Shown here one piece after another: positions 1 through 7,335 of a DNA stretch of 14,275 nucleotides. The notes under the pieces are model-generated. The model was not told the origin of the DNA, did no database searches, and saw nothing but the letters and a program-made list of their open reading frames with translations. Each line of letters begins with the position of its first letter. Within the stretch, counting starts at the first letter, position 1. The DNA is from Rhodopirellula sp. (GTDB lineage: Bacteria; Planctomycetota; Planctomycetia; Pirellulales; Pirellulaceae), in contig PAXU01000109.1 in NCBI GenBank assembly GCA_002714565.1, positions 2,269-16,543 of the forward strand. Direction: 5' to 3'. The position numbers and the translations under genes were made by a program.

Positions 1-282
1 GGTTGCTGTAGCGTCGGGAGGCAAGTAATGCACAACCGCACCATATTTCAAGGAGTCGGCAGGCGACGAGGGAATTGGATGCGGAAAGTTGTTTCACGTG
101 AAACAATGGAAAGATGCATGCATTAACCATAGGGAAATAGAGTGTTGCGCCAGCGAGTTAAATGCGGTACCTAGGGTAGAGATCGCACCATATCCACATG
201 CGCCGCTATGCAAAAACGCCGGTACAAGTAGAATATGGCAATTGAGAAGAATTACAGCTTTTTATGGCACAGGAGAATTGAA
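1..282. other. Leader region upstream of ahcY
   Basis: No convincing gene lies here. A frame open from base 2 ends in TAA at 26-28 and could be the last eight codons of a gene lying to the left, but this is too short to judge. A perfect parS palindrome sits at 89-106. I looked for an S-adenosylhomocysteine or SAM riboswitch, which often precedes ahcY in other phyla, and could not recognise a conserved core. A GCATGC-centred palindrome near 114-123 and a KpnI-like GGTACC palindrome near 166-171 are too short to interpret. The stretch between the parS and the ahcY start, about 175 bases, would hold the ahcY promoter, but no clear -35/-10 pair stands out. Confidence 0.5.
89..106. promoter_or_regulatory. 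parS: parS site 1 (ParB/Spo0J binding)
   Basis: This is an 18-bp perfect palindrome whose inner 16 bases are TGTTTCACGTGAAACA, identical to the canonical bacterial chromosomal parS consensus bound by ParB/Spo0J. ParB loads as a CTP-dependent clamp at such sites, slides outwards, and recruits ParA and SMC for origin segregation. A 16-bp exact match is very unlikely by chance, and a second exact copy lies 2.89 kb away. It sits about 175 bases before the ahcY start and overlaps no convincing gene. Confidence 0.9.
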
Positions 283-1599
283 TTGTCTCAGGCTGATACA
301 GATCGACTTCCTTACAAAGTAAAAGACTTGTCCTTGGCTGATTGGGGCCGACGAGAAATCGAAATCGCAGAAAACGAAATGCCGGGTTTGATGGCATTGC
401 GAGAACGATACCAGGATAGTAAACCACTGCAGGGCGCGAAGATTGCTGGATGTTTGCACATGACGATCCAGACTGCTGTCTTAATTGAAACACTTACAGC
501 ACTTGGTGCTGAAGTTACCTGGAGTAGTTGCAATATCTTCTCTACGCAGGATCATGCCGCAGCAGCTATTGCCGTGACAGGAGTGCCTGTTTACGCCTGG
601 AAAGGTATGACCGAAGAGGAATTCGACTGGTGCATTGAACAGACCCTGTTCTTCCAGGACGGTCAGCCCTTGAACATGATTCTCGATGATGGCGGCGACC
701 TCACTGCCATGGTACATGACAAATATCCAGAGTTTCTCGAAGGCATCAACGGTCTGTCAGAAGAAACGACAACTGGTGTACATCGCCTCTATCAGATGCA
801 CGAAAAAGGCGAATTGAAAGTTCCTGCAATTAACGTGAATGACTCTGTCACTAAGAGTAAATTCGATAATCTCTATGGCTGCCGCGAATCGCTTGTTGAT
901 GGTATCAAACGAGCGACGGATGTGATGGTTGCTGGAAAGGTGGCTGTAGTTTGTGGTTATGGCGATGTCGGAAAAGGCTGTGCTCACTCACTACAACGAT
1001 ATGGTGCCCGCGTCATCATTACTGAAATCGACCCGATCAACGCACTGCAGGCATCCATGGAAGGCTTTCAGGTAACGACGATGGAAGAAGCTGCCTCTAT
1101 TGGCAACATTTTCGTTACAGCCACAGGTAATCGTGATGTGATTGGTGGCGAGCACATGTCTGCAATGCCAAACGATGCGATTATTTGCAATATTGGTCAT
1201 TTTGATCTGGAGATCGACGTTGCTTGGTTAAACAATCAACCCGGCATCAGCAAGGAAACGGTAAAGCCACAAGTTGACCGCTATACGTTTGAAGATGGTC
1301 ACTCCATCATCCTGTTGGCCGAAGGCCGGTTGGTGAACCTCGGCTGTGCAACGGGCCATCCGTCATTCGTAATGTCCAATTCATTCACCAATCAGGTGCT
1401 CGCTCAAATCTCAATGTGGCAGGAACCGGATCGGTATGAGCTCGGTGTGCATGTTCTGCCAAAGTCGCTTGATGAAGAGGTTGCAAGGCTGCATCTGGAC
1501 CAGATCGGTGTCAAGTTAACGACGCTTACCCAAGAACAGGCTGAATATATTGGCATACCGGTTGAAGGCCCGTTTAAACCAGATCACTATCGCTATTAA
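283..1599 (+). CDS. ahcY: S-adenosylhomocysteine hydrolase (adenosylhomocysteinase)
   Basis: This cytosolic NAD-dependent enzyme splits S-adenosylhomocysteine into adenosine and homocysteine, relieving product inhibition of methyltransferases. With the TTG start at 283 the protein is 438 residues. Visible hallmarks are HMTIQT (about 59-64), the [11 protein letters not shown] catalytic stretch (about 186-196, with the Lys and Asp that act on the substrate ribose), the Rossmann loop GYGDVGKG (about 225-232), NIGHFD, and the C-terminal KPDHYRY that contributes to the neighbouring subunit's NAD site. The roughly 40-residue insert seen after DDGGD in many proteobacterial enzymes is absent, so this is the short form. 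An in-frame ATG at 235 would add 16 unusual residues without a ribosome site. The TTG at 283 has AGGAG seven bases upstream and gives the usual family N-terminus, so I prefer it. DUF1015 follows 49 bases downstream on the same strand. Identity is near certain; the start is likely. Confidence 0.96.
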   Translation: MSQADTDRLPYKVKDLSLADWGRREIEIAENEMPGLMALRERYQDSKPLQGAKIAGCLHMTIQTAVLIETLTALGAEVTWSSCNIFSTQDHAAAAIAVTGVPVYAWKGMTEEEFDWCIEQTLFFQDGQPLNMILDDGGDLTAMVHDKYPEFLEGINGLSEETTTGVHRLYQMHEKGELKVPAINVNDSVTKSKFDNLYGCRESLVDGIKRATDVMVAGKVAVVCGYGDVGKGCAHSLQRYGARVIITEIDPINALQASMEGFQVTTMEEAASIGNIFVTATGNRDVIGGEHMSAMPNDAIICNIGHFDLEIDVAWLNNQPGISKETVKPQVDRYTFEDGHSIILLAEGRLVNLGCATGHPSFVMSNSFTNQVLAQISMWQEPDRYELGVHVLPKSLDEEVARLHLDQIGVKLTTLTQEQAEYIGIPVEGPFKPDHYRY

Positions 1600-1648
1600 T
1601 CAAGAGTGTGCTCGATAGCACTTTCGACTTAGAAATGGATTGTTGTCG

Positions 1649-2968
1649 ATGGTAAATGTAAGCGCGTTTCGCGGTATCCGTTATGACCTCGCCCAGGTTG
1701 GTTCACTAAGCGATGTAATAGCTCCTCCTTATGATGTGATTGACCCGAACTTTCAGGAATCGCTTTATAAGCAGCATCCGGCAAATGTGATTCGTCTCAT
1801 CTTGAATCGACAAGAGCCCGGCGACGAGTCAGGCGATGAGCGATACGAACGCGCCGCCAGGTATCTGAGACAATGGCAGCGTGAAGGCGTCTTTTTCACC
1901 GAGAACGAGTCGGCCTTGTATGTCTATCACCAGCAATTTGATTACGCGGGTCAGACTTTCGTCCGTCGTGGATTCATGGGGAGGCTGCAGCTTGAACCAT
2001 TCGGCGAAGGACAAGTGTACCCTCACGAAGAAACGCATTCAGCAGCTAAGGCCGATCGCCTAAAGCTATTTAACGCGACTAAATGTAACCTAAGTCAGAT
2101 ATTCGGAATCTACCCAGATGAGTCGAACGATGCTCAGCAACTTCTCGAATCGGCTATTGTTGGTGTTACACCGCTTGAGGCTACGGATCATCTTGGTGTA
2201 TTGCATCGTCTGTGGCCAGTTACCGACGTAAAGGTGATCGCAGAAGTTTCCAGCGCTATGGCAGACTTGCCAATGTATGTCGCCGATGGTCATCATCGAT
2301 ATGAGACGGGTTGTAATTATCGGCAACAAATGATGGAACAAGAGCAGATAGGCCCCGATCACCCAGCTAACTTTGTGCTAACGATGTGTGTGAGTATGAA
2401 TGATCCAGGTATGATCGTGTTGCCAACGCATCGGTTGCTTAGAGGCATCTCTCCTGTTTCGGTGGACCAACTAACCTCATCCTCATCCGACCACTTTGAA
2501 TTGACGACCGGCCCAACTGGCGCTGACTCTGCAGCAGAAGTCTGGGAGGAAATTGAAGTCGAAGACCAGCAAGGCACGATTGGCCTGTTCTGTGCTGCTG
2601 ACGATCAATGGGTATTGGCGAGAGTTAACGAAGCCGGTGCTGCCCGGTTGCAGGAAATCGCAAGTGATCAAAGCAGCGATTGGTGCGGACTTGGTGTAAG
2701 CATTCTGCATAGGCTGATCCTCGATGATCTGCTCGGACTCACCGATCTGCCCAAACCGGATTATGTGCATCTGGTTGGTGAAGTTGTTGACGGGCTCGCC
2801 GCCGGTGATGAAGATGGTGCCCCCTACGGTCTAGCAGCTCTCGTTATGCCAGCGACACTTGATCACATACGACAGATCAGTCAAAACGGCGAACGCATGC
2901 CAGCCAAGAGTACGTACTTCTATCCAAAGCTACTCAGCGGACTGGTTATTAATCCGATAAGCCAGTAG
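1649..2968 (+). CDS. DUF1015 family protein (COG4198), function unknown
   Basis: The 439-residue protein is a full-length member of the DUF1015 family, whose biochemical role is not established to my knowledge. Family hallmarks are all present: FRGIRYD and VIAPPYDVI near the N-terminus (about 23-31), YPHEETH (124-130) followed by a DRLKLF segment, YVADGHHRYETG (210-221), and a VSMNDPG...LPTHR stretch (about 248-262). The clustered His, Asp and Glu residues in YPHEETH and ADGHHRYE suggest a metal or phosphate site, which is inference. There is no signal peptide or membrane segment, so it is probably cytosolic. An in-frame TTG at 1640 is possible, but the ATG at 1649 fits the family N-terminus; the ribosome site is weak. 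It lies 49 bases after ahcY, suggesting co-transcription, with only a short GTGCT/AGCAC hairpin (1608-1621) between them. A parS site begins ten bases after its stop. Confidence 0.88.
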   Translation: MVNVSAFRGIRYDLAQVGSLSDVIAPPYDVIDPNFQESLYKQHPANVIRLILNRQEPGDESGDERYERAARYLRQWQREGVFFTENESALYVYHQQFDYAGQTFVRRGFMGRLQLEPFGEGQVYPHEETHSAAKADRLKLFNATKCNLSQIFGIYPDESNDAQQLLESAIVGVTPLEATDHLGVLHRLWPVTDVKVIAEVSSAMADLPMYVADGHHRYETGCNYRQQMMEQEQIGPDHPANFVLTMCVSMNDPGMIVLPTHRLLRGISPVSVDQLTSSSSDHFELTTGPTGADSAAEVWEEIEVEDQQGTIGLFCAADDQWVLARVNEAGAARLQEIASDQSSDWCGLGVSILHRLILDDLLGLTDLPKPDYVHLVGEVVDGLAAGDEDGAPYGLAALVMPATLDHIRQISQNGERMPAKSTYFYPKLLSGLVINPISQ

Positions 2969-2977
2969 CTGGTTCAG

Positions 2978-2997
2978 ATTGTTTCACGTGAAACAAT
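2978..2997. promoter_or_regulatory. parS: parS site 2 (ParB/Spo0J binding)
   Basis: This is a 20-bp perfect palindrome, ATTGTTTCACGTGAAACAAT, containing the same exact 16-bp canonical parS core as the site at 89-106. It lies in the 158-base gap between the convergent DUF1015 and trpF genes, ten bases after the DUF1015 stop. Because it is outside coding sequence, its conservation cannot be explained by protein constraint. With the first copy it forms a pair bracketing ahcY-DUF1015. No parA, parB, dnaA or gidA gene is inside the window. Confidence 0.92.
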
Positions 2998-3126
2998 TTG
3001 TGATATGCACGCAATGATCGTGCGCCCGCATCCTCCGTCTACCTTGGCTTGCGCCTCGTTCGCCGGAAGTTGCGGTTAGGAATCGCATGCCGGTAGTATG
3101 CCCTGCGGTTGCTGCGGACTGCCCAG

Positions 3127-3801
3127 TCACGCATCCAGAGCAGCAATGGTATTTGCTACAAATGCCCTGAGTTTCTTGGGATCTTTTCGACCAGGTTCCG
3201 ATTCAACGCCGCTCGCCACGTCGACACCATATGGCCTTGCCGCTCGAATCGCTTCTGCAACATTTGAGTCGGATAGACCGCCAGCTAAAATAATCAAATA
3301 CCCTTCTAACAGGGGGGTCAATAAGTTAAATGATTTCCAGTCAAGGGTTTTGCCTGTGCCACCGTAGCTTTCCGGATCGTATGCATCCACGATGATTCCA
3401 GGTAACTTCACGCCAAATATCTCACAGGCGCTTACGAAATCTAAAATGGACGATGCGTCGTCGCGCCCGAGGCGGAATGCTTTGAGAATCCCCGTATTAC
3501 CCAGCAAACTTGCGAGTCTTTTTATATACGCTGGATCTTCATCACCATGAAGCTGTACATAATTCAGGTTTAGTGAATCGGCAGTCCCGACGATTTCGCT
3601 GATGTCAGCGTTTACCCATAGCCCCACAGTACTCAAATTGCCTTGGGCATGCTCGCTGATTTCTGCTGCCACCGTTTCAGAAGCATTGAGAAAGCGTGGG
3701 CTAGCGGGATAGAAGTTTAGACCGATAGCTTCGGCCCCGGCATCGATACATGCCTGACAGTCGTCAACACTCGTAATTCCGCAGATTTTAGTTCGAAACA
3801 T
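3127..3801 (-). CDS. trpF: N-(5'-phosphoribosyl)anthranilate isomerase
   Basis: This enzyme performs the Amadori rearrangement of phosphoribosylanthranilate to CdRP, the third step of tryptophan synthesis, in the cytosol. The 224-residue (beta/alpha)8 barrel is full length. Visible motifs are KICGIT with the catalytic base Cys7, GLNFYPASPR, YVQLHGDE (81-88), the general acid Asp139 in IIVDAYDP followed by GGTGKTLDW, and the phosphate-binding ILAGGL (171-176) and VASGVES segments. It is monofunctional, not fused to TrpC, and no other trp gene is in the window, so it is an unlinked pathway gene. The ATG is the first codon of the conserved N-terminus, preceded only by a weak A-rich ribosome site. 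It converges with DUF1015 and is divergent from the ExeA-like gene. An 18-bp tandem duplication lies 42 bases upstream of its start and might affect its expression. Confidence 0.95.
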   Translation of the reverse strand: MFRTKICGITSVDDCQACIDAGAEAIGLNFYPASPRFLNASETVAAEISEHAQGNLSTVGLWVNADISEIVGTADSLNLNYVQLHGDEDPAYIKRLASLLGNTGILKAFRLGRDDASSILDFVSACEIFGVKLPGIIVDAYDPESYGGTGKTLDWKSFNLLTPLLEGYLIILAGGLSDSNVAEAIRAARPYGVDVASGVESEPGRKDPKKLRAFVANTIAALDA

Positions 3802-3842
3802 GATTCTTATTCATGCTATCTCTTGCATCTATATAAGCAATG

Positions 3843-3878
3843 CCTGTGTAACAGCATAACCCTGTGTAACAGCATAAC
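3843..3878. repeat. Perfect 18-bp tandem duplication
   Basis: The unit CCTGTGTAACAGCATAAC occurs twice head to tail with no mismatch (3843-3860 and 3861-3878), 42 bases upstream of trpF on its promoter side. The unit itself is not palindromic except for a small TGT..ACA feature. It may be a recent slippage duplication or paired binding sites for a regulator; the sequence alone cannot tell which. Confidence 0.85.
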
Positions 3879-4000
3879 GATGAATAGCAATCGGAATGAT
3901 GAATGTGAAGGTAGGTAAATTGGCGAGAAGGTCAGCATTAGATAGACCCAACGCTTGGATTTCTCATGTTTTAAGAGATGCGAGGCGATAAACCGATTCT

Positions 4001-4023
4001 TATTACTGATACGTAATAGTATC
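4001..4023. promoter_or_regulatory. AT-rich overlapping dyads, possible operator
   Basis: TATTAC (4001-4006) and GTAATA (4013-4018) form a 6-bp inverted repeat with a 6-base spacer, and GATAC (4008-4012) and GTATC (4019-4023) form a second overlapping inverted repeat. The cluster is about 95 bases before the GTG start of the ExeA-like gene, a plausible operator or promoter position. Such short dyads do occur by chance in AT-rich DNA, so this is tentative. Confidence 0.3.
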
Positions 4024-4116
4024 TGATATACGGGCAGCAGGGCTATTCATATCGTGTCGTTTCAGCTTGCAGCACAACGATGCTGATTTTAAGTCGATTG
4101 AAAGGGTGAGCAGGCG

Positions 4117-5412
4117 GTGAATCATTCGGTACTTTCACCAACCAGGCCGTTTAGTCAGCGGATTTGCGTGGGACACGCATTTCTAGATTCTGACTTGGAG
4201 CAGGTTCTGGAAAACACAGCACGAGCTGTAGCTCGCCAGGAAGGCGTTTCACTGGTTACCGGTGCAATTGGTACCGGCAAAAGCCTTTTGAGTCAGTTAC
4301 TCGTAGCCGGTCTTAGAAAGTCCGTTAGAAGAGTCGTACTGGCCAACGGAGGCTTGACGACACGCAAGGCACTACTAAAGACGCTGCTCCATCAATTGGG
4401 GGGAAACATCAGTCGCTCAGGAGAAGCAGAACTTAAGATAGCTGTTGCTGGCATCATTTCACAAAATGGCCCGGTATGTGTGATCATCGACGATGCCCAT
4501 AAATTGACGACAGATCAACTTGAAGAACTTCAGTCACTGAGCAACCTGACTACGGATAATTCGGGTGTAGTTTCATTGGTGCTCGTCGGCCAGACTCGAC
4601 TTGAAGAAACTCTAACTCATCCGTCTCTACAGTCGCTTAATCAACAAATCTCTCAGCGAGCCTTCATCAAAGCGTTCAATTTCAACCAAATGCGTGACTA
4701 TCTCAGTCATCATGTTCAGTTAGTTGGGCTGCAACTGGAAGATCACTTTGACGATAGTGCCATCCGCTGCATTTATGACCTAAGCGATGGTGTTCCAAGA
4801 GTTGTTAATCAAATCGCAGACCGTAGTATCTTACTGGCCTGCCGCAACGGCATTGAACGACTCGGTGAATACGAAATCCAGTGTGGATGGGCGGATATAC
4901 AACAAATGCCCGTGCCGAAGCCCGCACCAGCATTGACTGAAGATCAATTTGAAGATTCTCCGAATCCCCAAACAACTTCTTCGATCGAGTTTGGTAGCTT
5001 GAGCGAATCTGTAGAATTTGGTGCATTGGAAAGTGAATTCCAAAGTGACATCCAACAAAATGAATTCCAAAATAAGACCAGCGAATCTCAACTCGCTTCG
5101 GTGTCAGAAACGCTTGAGCCTTCTGAGTGCGAAGTAACATCTCCAATTGCTCCACTACAGGACAGTGTTTCAATTATCGGCGATTCGACCAGTAGCGGTG
5201 CTGACTGGGAAAACGACGCCATAGTAGCCAGACTTCTAACTCCTCCCGAAGCACCTGCCGTGTCCTCCAATGTTGTAAAAGTGCAACTGGATTGTGACAG
5301 GGACATTCTCATCGAAGAGGATGCTTTTGAAGTCGAATCTGAGCTGATTGAAATCGAAGAGCATCTAAATCAGCACTACGGCAGGTTGTTTGACCGGCTC
5401 CGTCGAGCATAA
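4117..5412 (+). CDS. ExeA/GspA-like AAA+ ATPase with acidic C-terminal tail
   Basis: The 431-residue protein has an N-terminal ATPase core (about 15-262) of the type in ExeA/GspA, TniB and exopolysaccharide-associated ATPases. It shows Walker A GAIGTGKS (49-56), Walker B VCVIIDDAH (120-128), a polar strand ending LVLVGQT (154-160), and the ExeA-like lid DLSDGVPRVVNQIADRSIL (about 221-239). Residues 263-431 are a Ser/Glu/Pro-rich, probably disordered acidic tail with repeated short FGSL/FGAL, EFQ and SES pieces, ending in a charged helix-like EIEEHLNQHYGRLFDRLRR. Unlike classical ExeA it has no transmembrane segment and no peptidoglycan-binding domain, so it is likely cytosolic or recruited by partners. 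The GTG start is supported by AAAGGG ten bases upstream. No secretion or transposition genes adjoin it; the next genes act on sugars. The fold is confident, the role is not. Confidence 0.82.
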   Translation: MNHSVLSPTRPFSQRICVGHAFLDSDLEQVLENTARAVARQEGVSLVTGAIGTGKSLLSQLLVAGLRKSVRRVVLANGGLTTRKALLKTLLHQLGGNISRSGEAELKIAVAGIISQNGPVCVIIDDAHKLTTDQLEELQSLSNLTTDNSGVVSLVLVGQTRLEETLTHPSLQSLNQQISQRAFIKAFNFNQMRDYLSHHVQLVGLQLEDHFDDSAIRCIYDLSDGVPRVVNQIADRSILLACRNGIERLGEYEIQCGWADIQQMPVPKPAPALTEDQFEDSPNPQTTSSIEFGSLSESVEFGALESEFQSDIQQNEFQNKTSESQLASVSETLEPSECEVTSPIAPLQDSVSIIGDSTSSGADWENDAIVARLLTPPEAPAVSSNVVKVQLDCDRDILIEEDAFEVESELIEIEEHLNQHYGRLFDRLRRA

Positions 5413-5514
5413 TGCACGTAGTTCTGTAGCTACATATAGCTTCCTTACATAGCTTCCGGGCACGCGACGTTCATCTGGACGGTCACATGACTTTGGGCGT
5501 TACGTTAAAGCTTC

Positions 5515-5534
5515 TTTGTATTTGCAAATCCAAA
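5515..5534. promoter_or_regulatory. 20-bp imperfect palindrome before the epimerase gene
   Basis: TTTG-T-ATTTGCAAAT-C-CAAA is a dyad with nine of ten base pairs matched around a perfect ATTTGCAAAT core (5520-5529). It ends 14 bases before the proposed ATG of the epimerase, the position expected for a repressor operator or a leader element. No known regulator is assigned. A separate perfect TGTAGCTACA palindrome lies at 5425-5434, just after the ATPase gene. Confidence 0.35.
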
Positions 5535-5548
5535 TAAGTACGACACAA

Positions 5549-6496
5549 ATGGCAAATTACTTGGTTACTGGCGGTGCCGGATTCATTGGTTCGCACATCG
5601 TCGATGCGCTTCTGAATCGTGGTGATTCAGTTCGCGTCCTGGATAATCTCAATAGTGGAATTGGCCAGGAGCGTCTAACGGATCGCAACCGACTGGAGTT
5701 TATCCAAGGTGATCTGCTAGATAGTGAAGTTATATCTAGGGCTGTGGAAGGGATTGATGTTGTATTCCATCAGGCTGCATTGGCCTCTGTCCCGTACAGT
5801 TTAGAAAATCCTTTAGCAACTCATAGTGTGTGTGCTACAGGAACCCTTCAATTACTGGAGTCATCCCGAGCGGCAGGAGTCAGGCGACTGGTTTACGCAG
5901 GCAGCAGTAGTTGTTATGGCCAGTCAACTTCTGAAATCCAGCGTGAAGGCGACGTAACCAAGCCTTGTTCACCCTACGGCGCGGCCAAACTTGCCGGGGA
6001 ACAGTATTGCCATGCGTTTTACGAGTCCTATGGATTTGAGACTGTGGTGCTACGCTATTTCAATGTTTTTGGTCCACGTCAGGATCCGAACAGTCAATAT
6101 GCTGCTGTCATCCCAATTTTCATTACAAGAATGTTGAACGGACAAGCACCGATTGTTTTTGGTGACGGTACACAGTCACGCGACTTTACATTTGTTGCAA
6201 ACGTGGTTCATGGAAACTTACTTGCAGCCGAGGCTTCGGCGGCAGTTGGCCACAGTATCAACATGGCCGCGGGAATGCGCGTCTCGTTAAACACTTTGAT
6301 TGATTCCTTAAACGAGTTGATGGGCACGGAAGTGGCAGCAGACTATCAACCGGAGAGAGCGGGGGACATCAAGCACAGTTCTGCGGATATCTCACTGGCA
6401 AGGGAATTACTCGGATATGAACCGGTTGTAAGTCTCCAGGATGGCATTCGCGAGACGCTTGAGTACTACAAGAGTGTTTATTCGGCCAAAAACTAA
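5549..6496 (+). CDS. NAD-dependent epimerase/dehydratase (extended SDR, UDP-sugar 4-epimerase-like)
   Basis: The 315-residue protein is a full-length extended short-chain dehydrogenase/reductase, most like UDP-glucose or UDP-N-acetylglucosamine 4-epimerases that make precursors for surface glycans. It has the NAD loop GGAGFIG (8-14), the GSSS stretch (118-121), the YxxxK pair in YGAAK (Tyr143, Lys147), the substrate-loop RYFNVFGPRQDP (about 169-180), and the C-terminal PERAGDIKHSSADISLARELLGYEP signature of sugar-nucleotide epimerases. It is cytosolic with no signal peptide. A TTG at 5516 would add 11 residues before MANYLVTGG, but the ATG at 5549 gives the normal family start and leaves the 5515-5534 palindrome outside the gene. 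The ribosome site is poor. A GT2 glycosyltransferase follows after 12 bases, so the two form an operon. The exact substrate cannot be told from sequence. Confidence 0.92.
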   Translation: MANYLVTGGAGFIGSHIVDALLNRGDSVRVLDNLNSGIGQERLTDRNRLEFIQGDLLDSEVISRAVEGIDVVFHQAALASVPYSLENPLATHSVCATGTLQLLESSRAAGVRRLVYAGSSSCYGQSTSEIQREGDVTKPCSPYGAAKLAGEQYCHAFYESYGFETVVLRYFNVFGPRQDPNSQYAAVIPIFITRMLNGQAPIVFGDGTQSRDFTFVANVVHGNLLAAEASAAVGHSINMAAGMRVSLNTLIDSLNELMGTEVAADYQPERAGDIKHSSADISLARELLGYEPVVSLQDGIRETLEYYKSVYSAKN

Positions 6497-6508
6497 GGGG
6501 CAAATGCG

Positions 6509-7234
6509 ATGAAGGTATTAATCGCCGTCGCCACTTATAACGAAGTTGAAAACATTCCTACGCTCGTAGAGCGTCTCAACCAAATCGTGCCGGATGCCGA
6601 TATCCTAATCGTTGATGATGACTCTCCCGATGGAACGGGCCAATGGTGTAAGGAAGCATCAATGGTTAACGATCATCTTGATGTGATTATTCGCAAGGAC
6701 GAGCGCGGTTTAGGTTCAGCAACTATTCGAGGCATGCAGGAAGCGATTGACCGTGGATATGACGCCTGGCTTGGTATGGACGCGGATTTTTCACATCCAC
6801 CGGAAAAGGTGCCGGCTCTCATTTCCAGACTTGCTGATAGTGGTGAACGGGAAGTGGATGTGGTCATCGGATCCAGGTACACCAAAGGTGGTGGCGTGGA
6901 TGGCTGGCCGGTGCGAAGACGGCTAATGAGTCGTGGTGTCAATTTATATGCCCGCACACTAATGGGATTACCCGTGAAGGATTGTAGCGGTGCATTTCGG
7001 TGTTGTCGGACGAAGATCCTCGAACGAATTGATTTTGAAATATTCCGTAGCACGGGTTATTCATTTTTTGAGGAGTTTCTGTGGCACGCTAAACGAGCAG
7101 GAGCTCGATTTGCTGAAGTTCCTTTTACATTCACGGATCGTCGATTTGGTGAGAGTAAGCTCAATGGATCAGAGGCGGCCAAGTCACTTGCTGTCATGGC
7201 ACGTCTTGGCGTAAAGAACTGGCTCAAGTTCTGA
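6509..7234 (+). CDS. Polyprenol-phosphate mannosyltransferase-like GT2 enzyme
   Basis: The 241-residue protein matches the dolichol/polyprenol-phosphate mannosyltransferase (DPM1) branch of glycosyltransferase family 2, which moves a sugar from a nucleotide donor to a polyprenyl phosphate on the inner membrane face. Visible are the N-terminal VATYNE, VDDDSPDGT (35-43), the metal-binding DAD (91-93) within GMDADFSHPP, GSRYTKGGGVDGWP (121-134), and the family signature FTDRRFGESKLN (208-219). There is no C-terminal membrane domain, so it is the soluble single-domain form. AAGGGG eight bases before the ATG is one of the best ribosome sites in the window. Its 12-base spacing from the epimerase suggests co-transcription and a common glycan pathway. 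Donor sugar and lipid acceptor are inferred from the family only. Confidence 0.92.
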   Translation: MKVLIAVATYNEVENIPTLVERLNQIVPDADILIVDDDSPDGTGQWCKEASMVNDHLDVIIRKDERGLGSATIRGMQEAIDRGYDAWLGMDADFSHPPEKVPALISRLADSGEREVDVVIGSRYTKGGGVDGWPVRRRLMSRGVNLYARTLMGLPVKDCSGAFRCCRTKILERIDFEIFRSTGYSFFEEFLWHAKRAGARFAEVPFTFTDRRFGESKLNGSEAAKSLAVMARLGVKNWLKF

Positions 7235-7335
7235 GAATCGCTGGCTCAGTGTGGCAGCATTGAGTAAATTCCGCGGTTACAATGCGGGAATCCCGGACTG
7301 GTCAACACGCATTTAATTCACAGCAGGATCAAAAA

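Larger units (their letters stand above)
3802..4116. other. Divergent intergenic region, trpF / ExeA-like gene
   Basis: This 315-base region contains no supportable gene; the longest ATG frame I traced, from about 3880, is only a dozen codons. It must hold the promoters of both divergent genes. It carries a perfect 18-bp tandem repeat near trpF and a short AT-rich dyad near 4001-4023, described separately. No clear -35/-10 pair is evident on either strand. Confidence 0.6.

Noticed and set aside
190..198. DnaA-box-like ATATCCACA near parS site 1
   Set aside because: It differs from TTATCCACA by one base and is isolated; no cluster of boxes or AT-rich unwinding region was seen, so it does not support an origin in the window.
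107..282. SAH or SAM riboswitch upstream of ahcY
   Set aside because: No conserved core sequence or nested stems of those classes could be recognised between the parS site and the start codon.
1608..1621. GTGCT/AGCAC hairpin between ahcY and DUF1015 as a terminator
   Set aside because: The stem is only 5 bp and is followed by a broken TTTCG, too weak for termination; it does not argue against co-transcription.
3098..3367. 89-codon + strand frame overlapping the end of trpF
   Set aside because: It lies antisense to conserved trpF coding sequence and shows no protein family features.
4245..4260. Third parS-like sequence starting GTTTCAC inside the ATPase gene
   Set aside because: Only one half-site matches; about six of sixteen positions differ from the consensus and the palindrome is lost.
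7282..7335. N-terminal extension of the DUF6807 protein to ATG 7282
   Set aside because: It would put 18 polar residues ahead of a clear signal peptide and overlaps a -10-like hexamer; GTG 7336 with AGGA is better.
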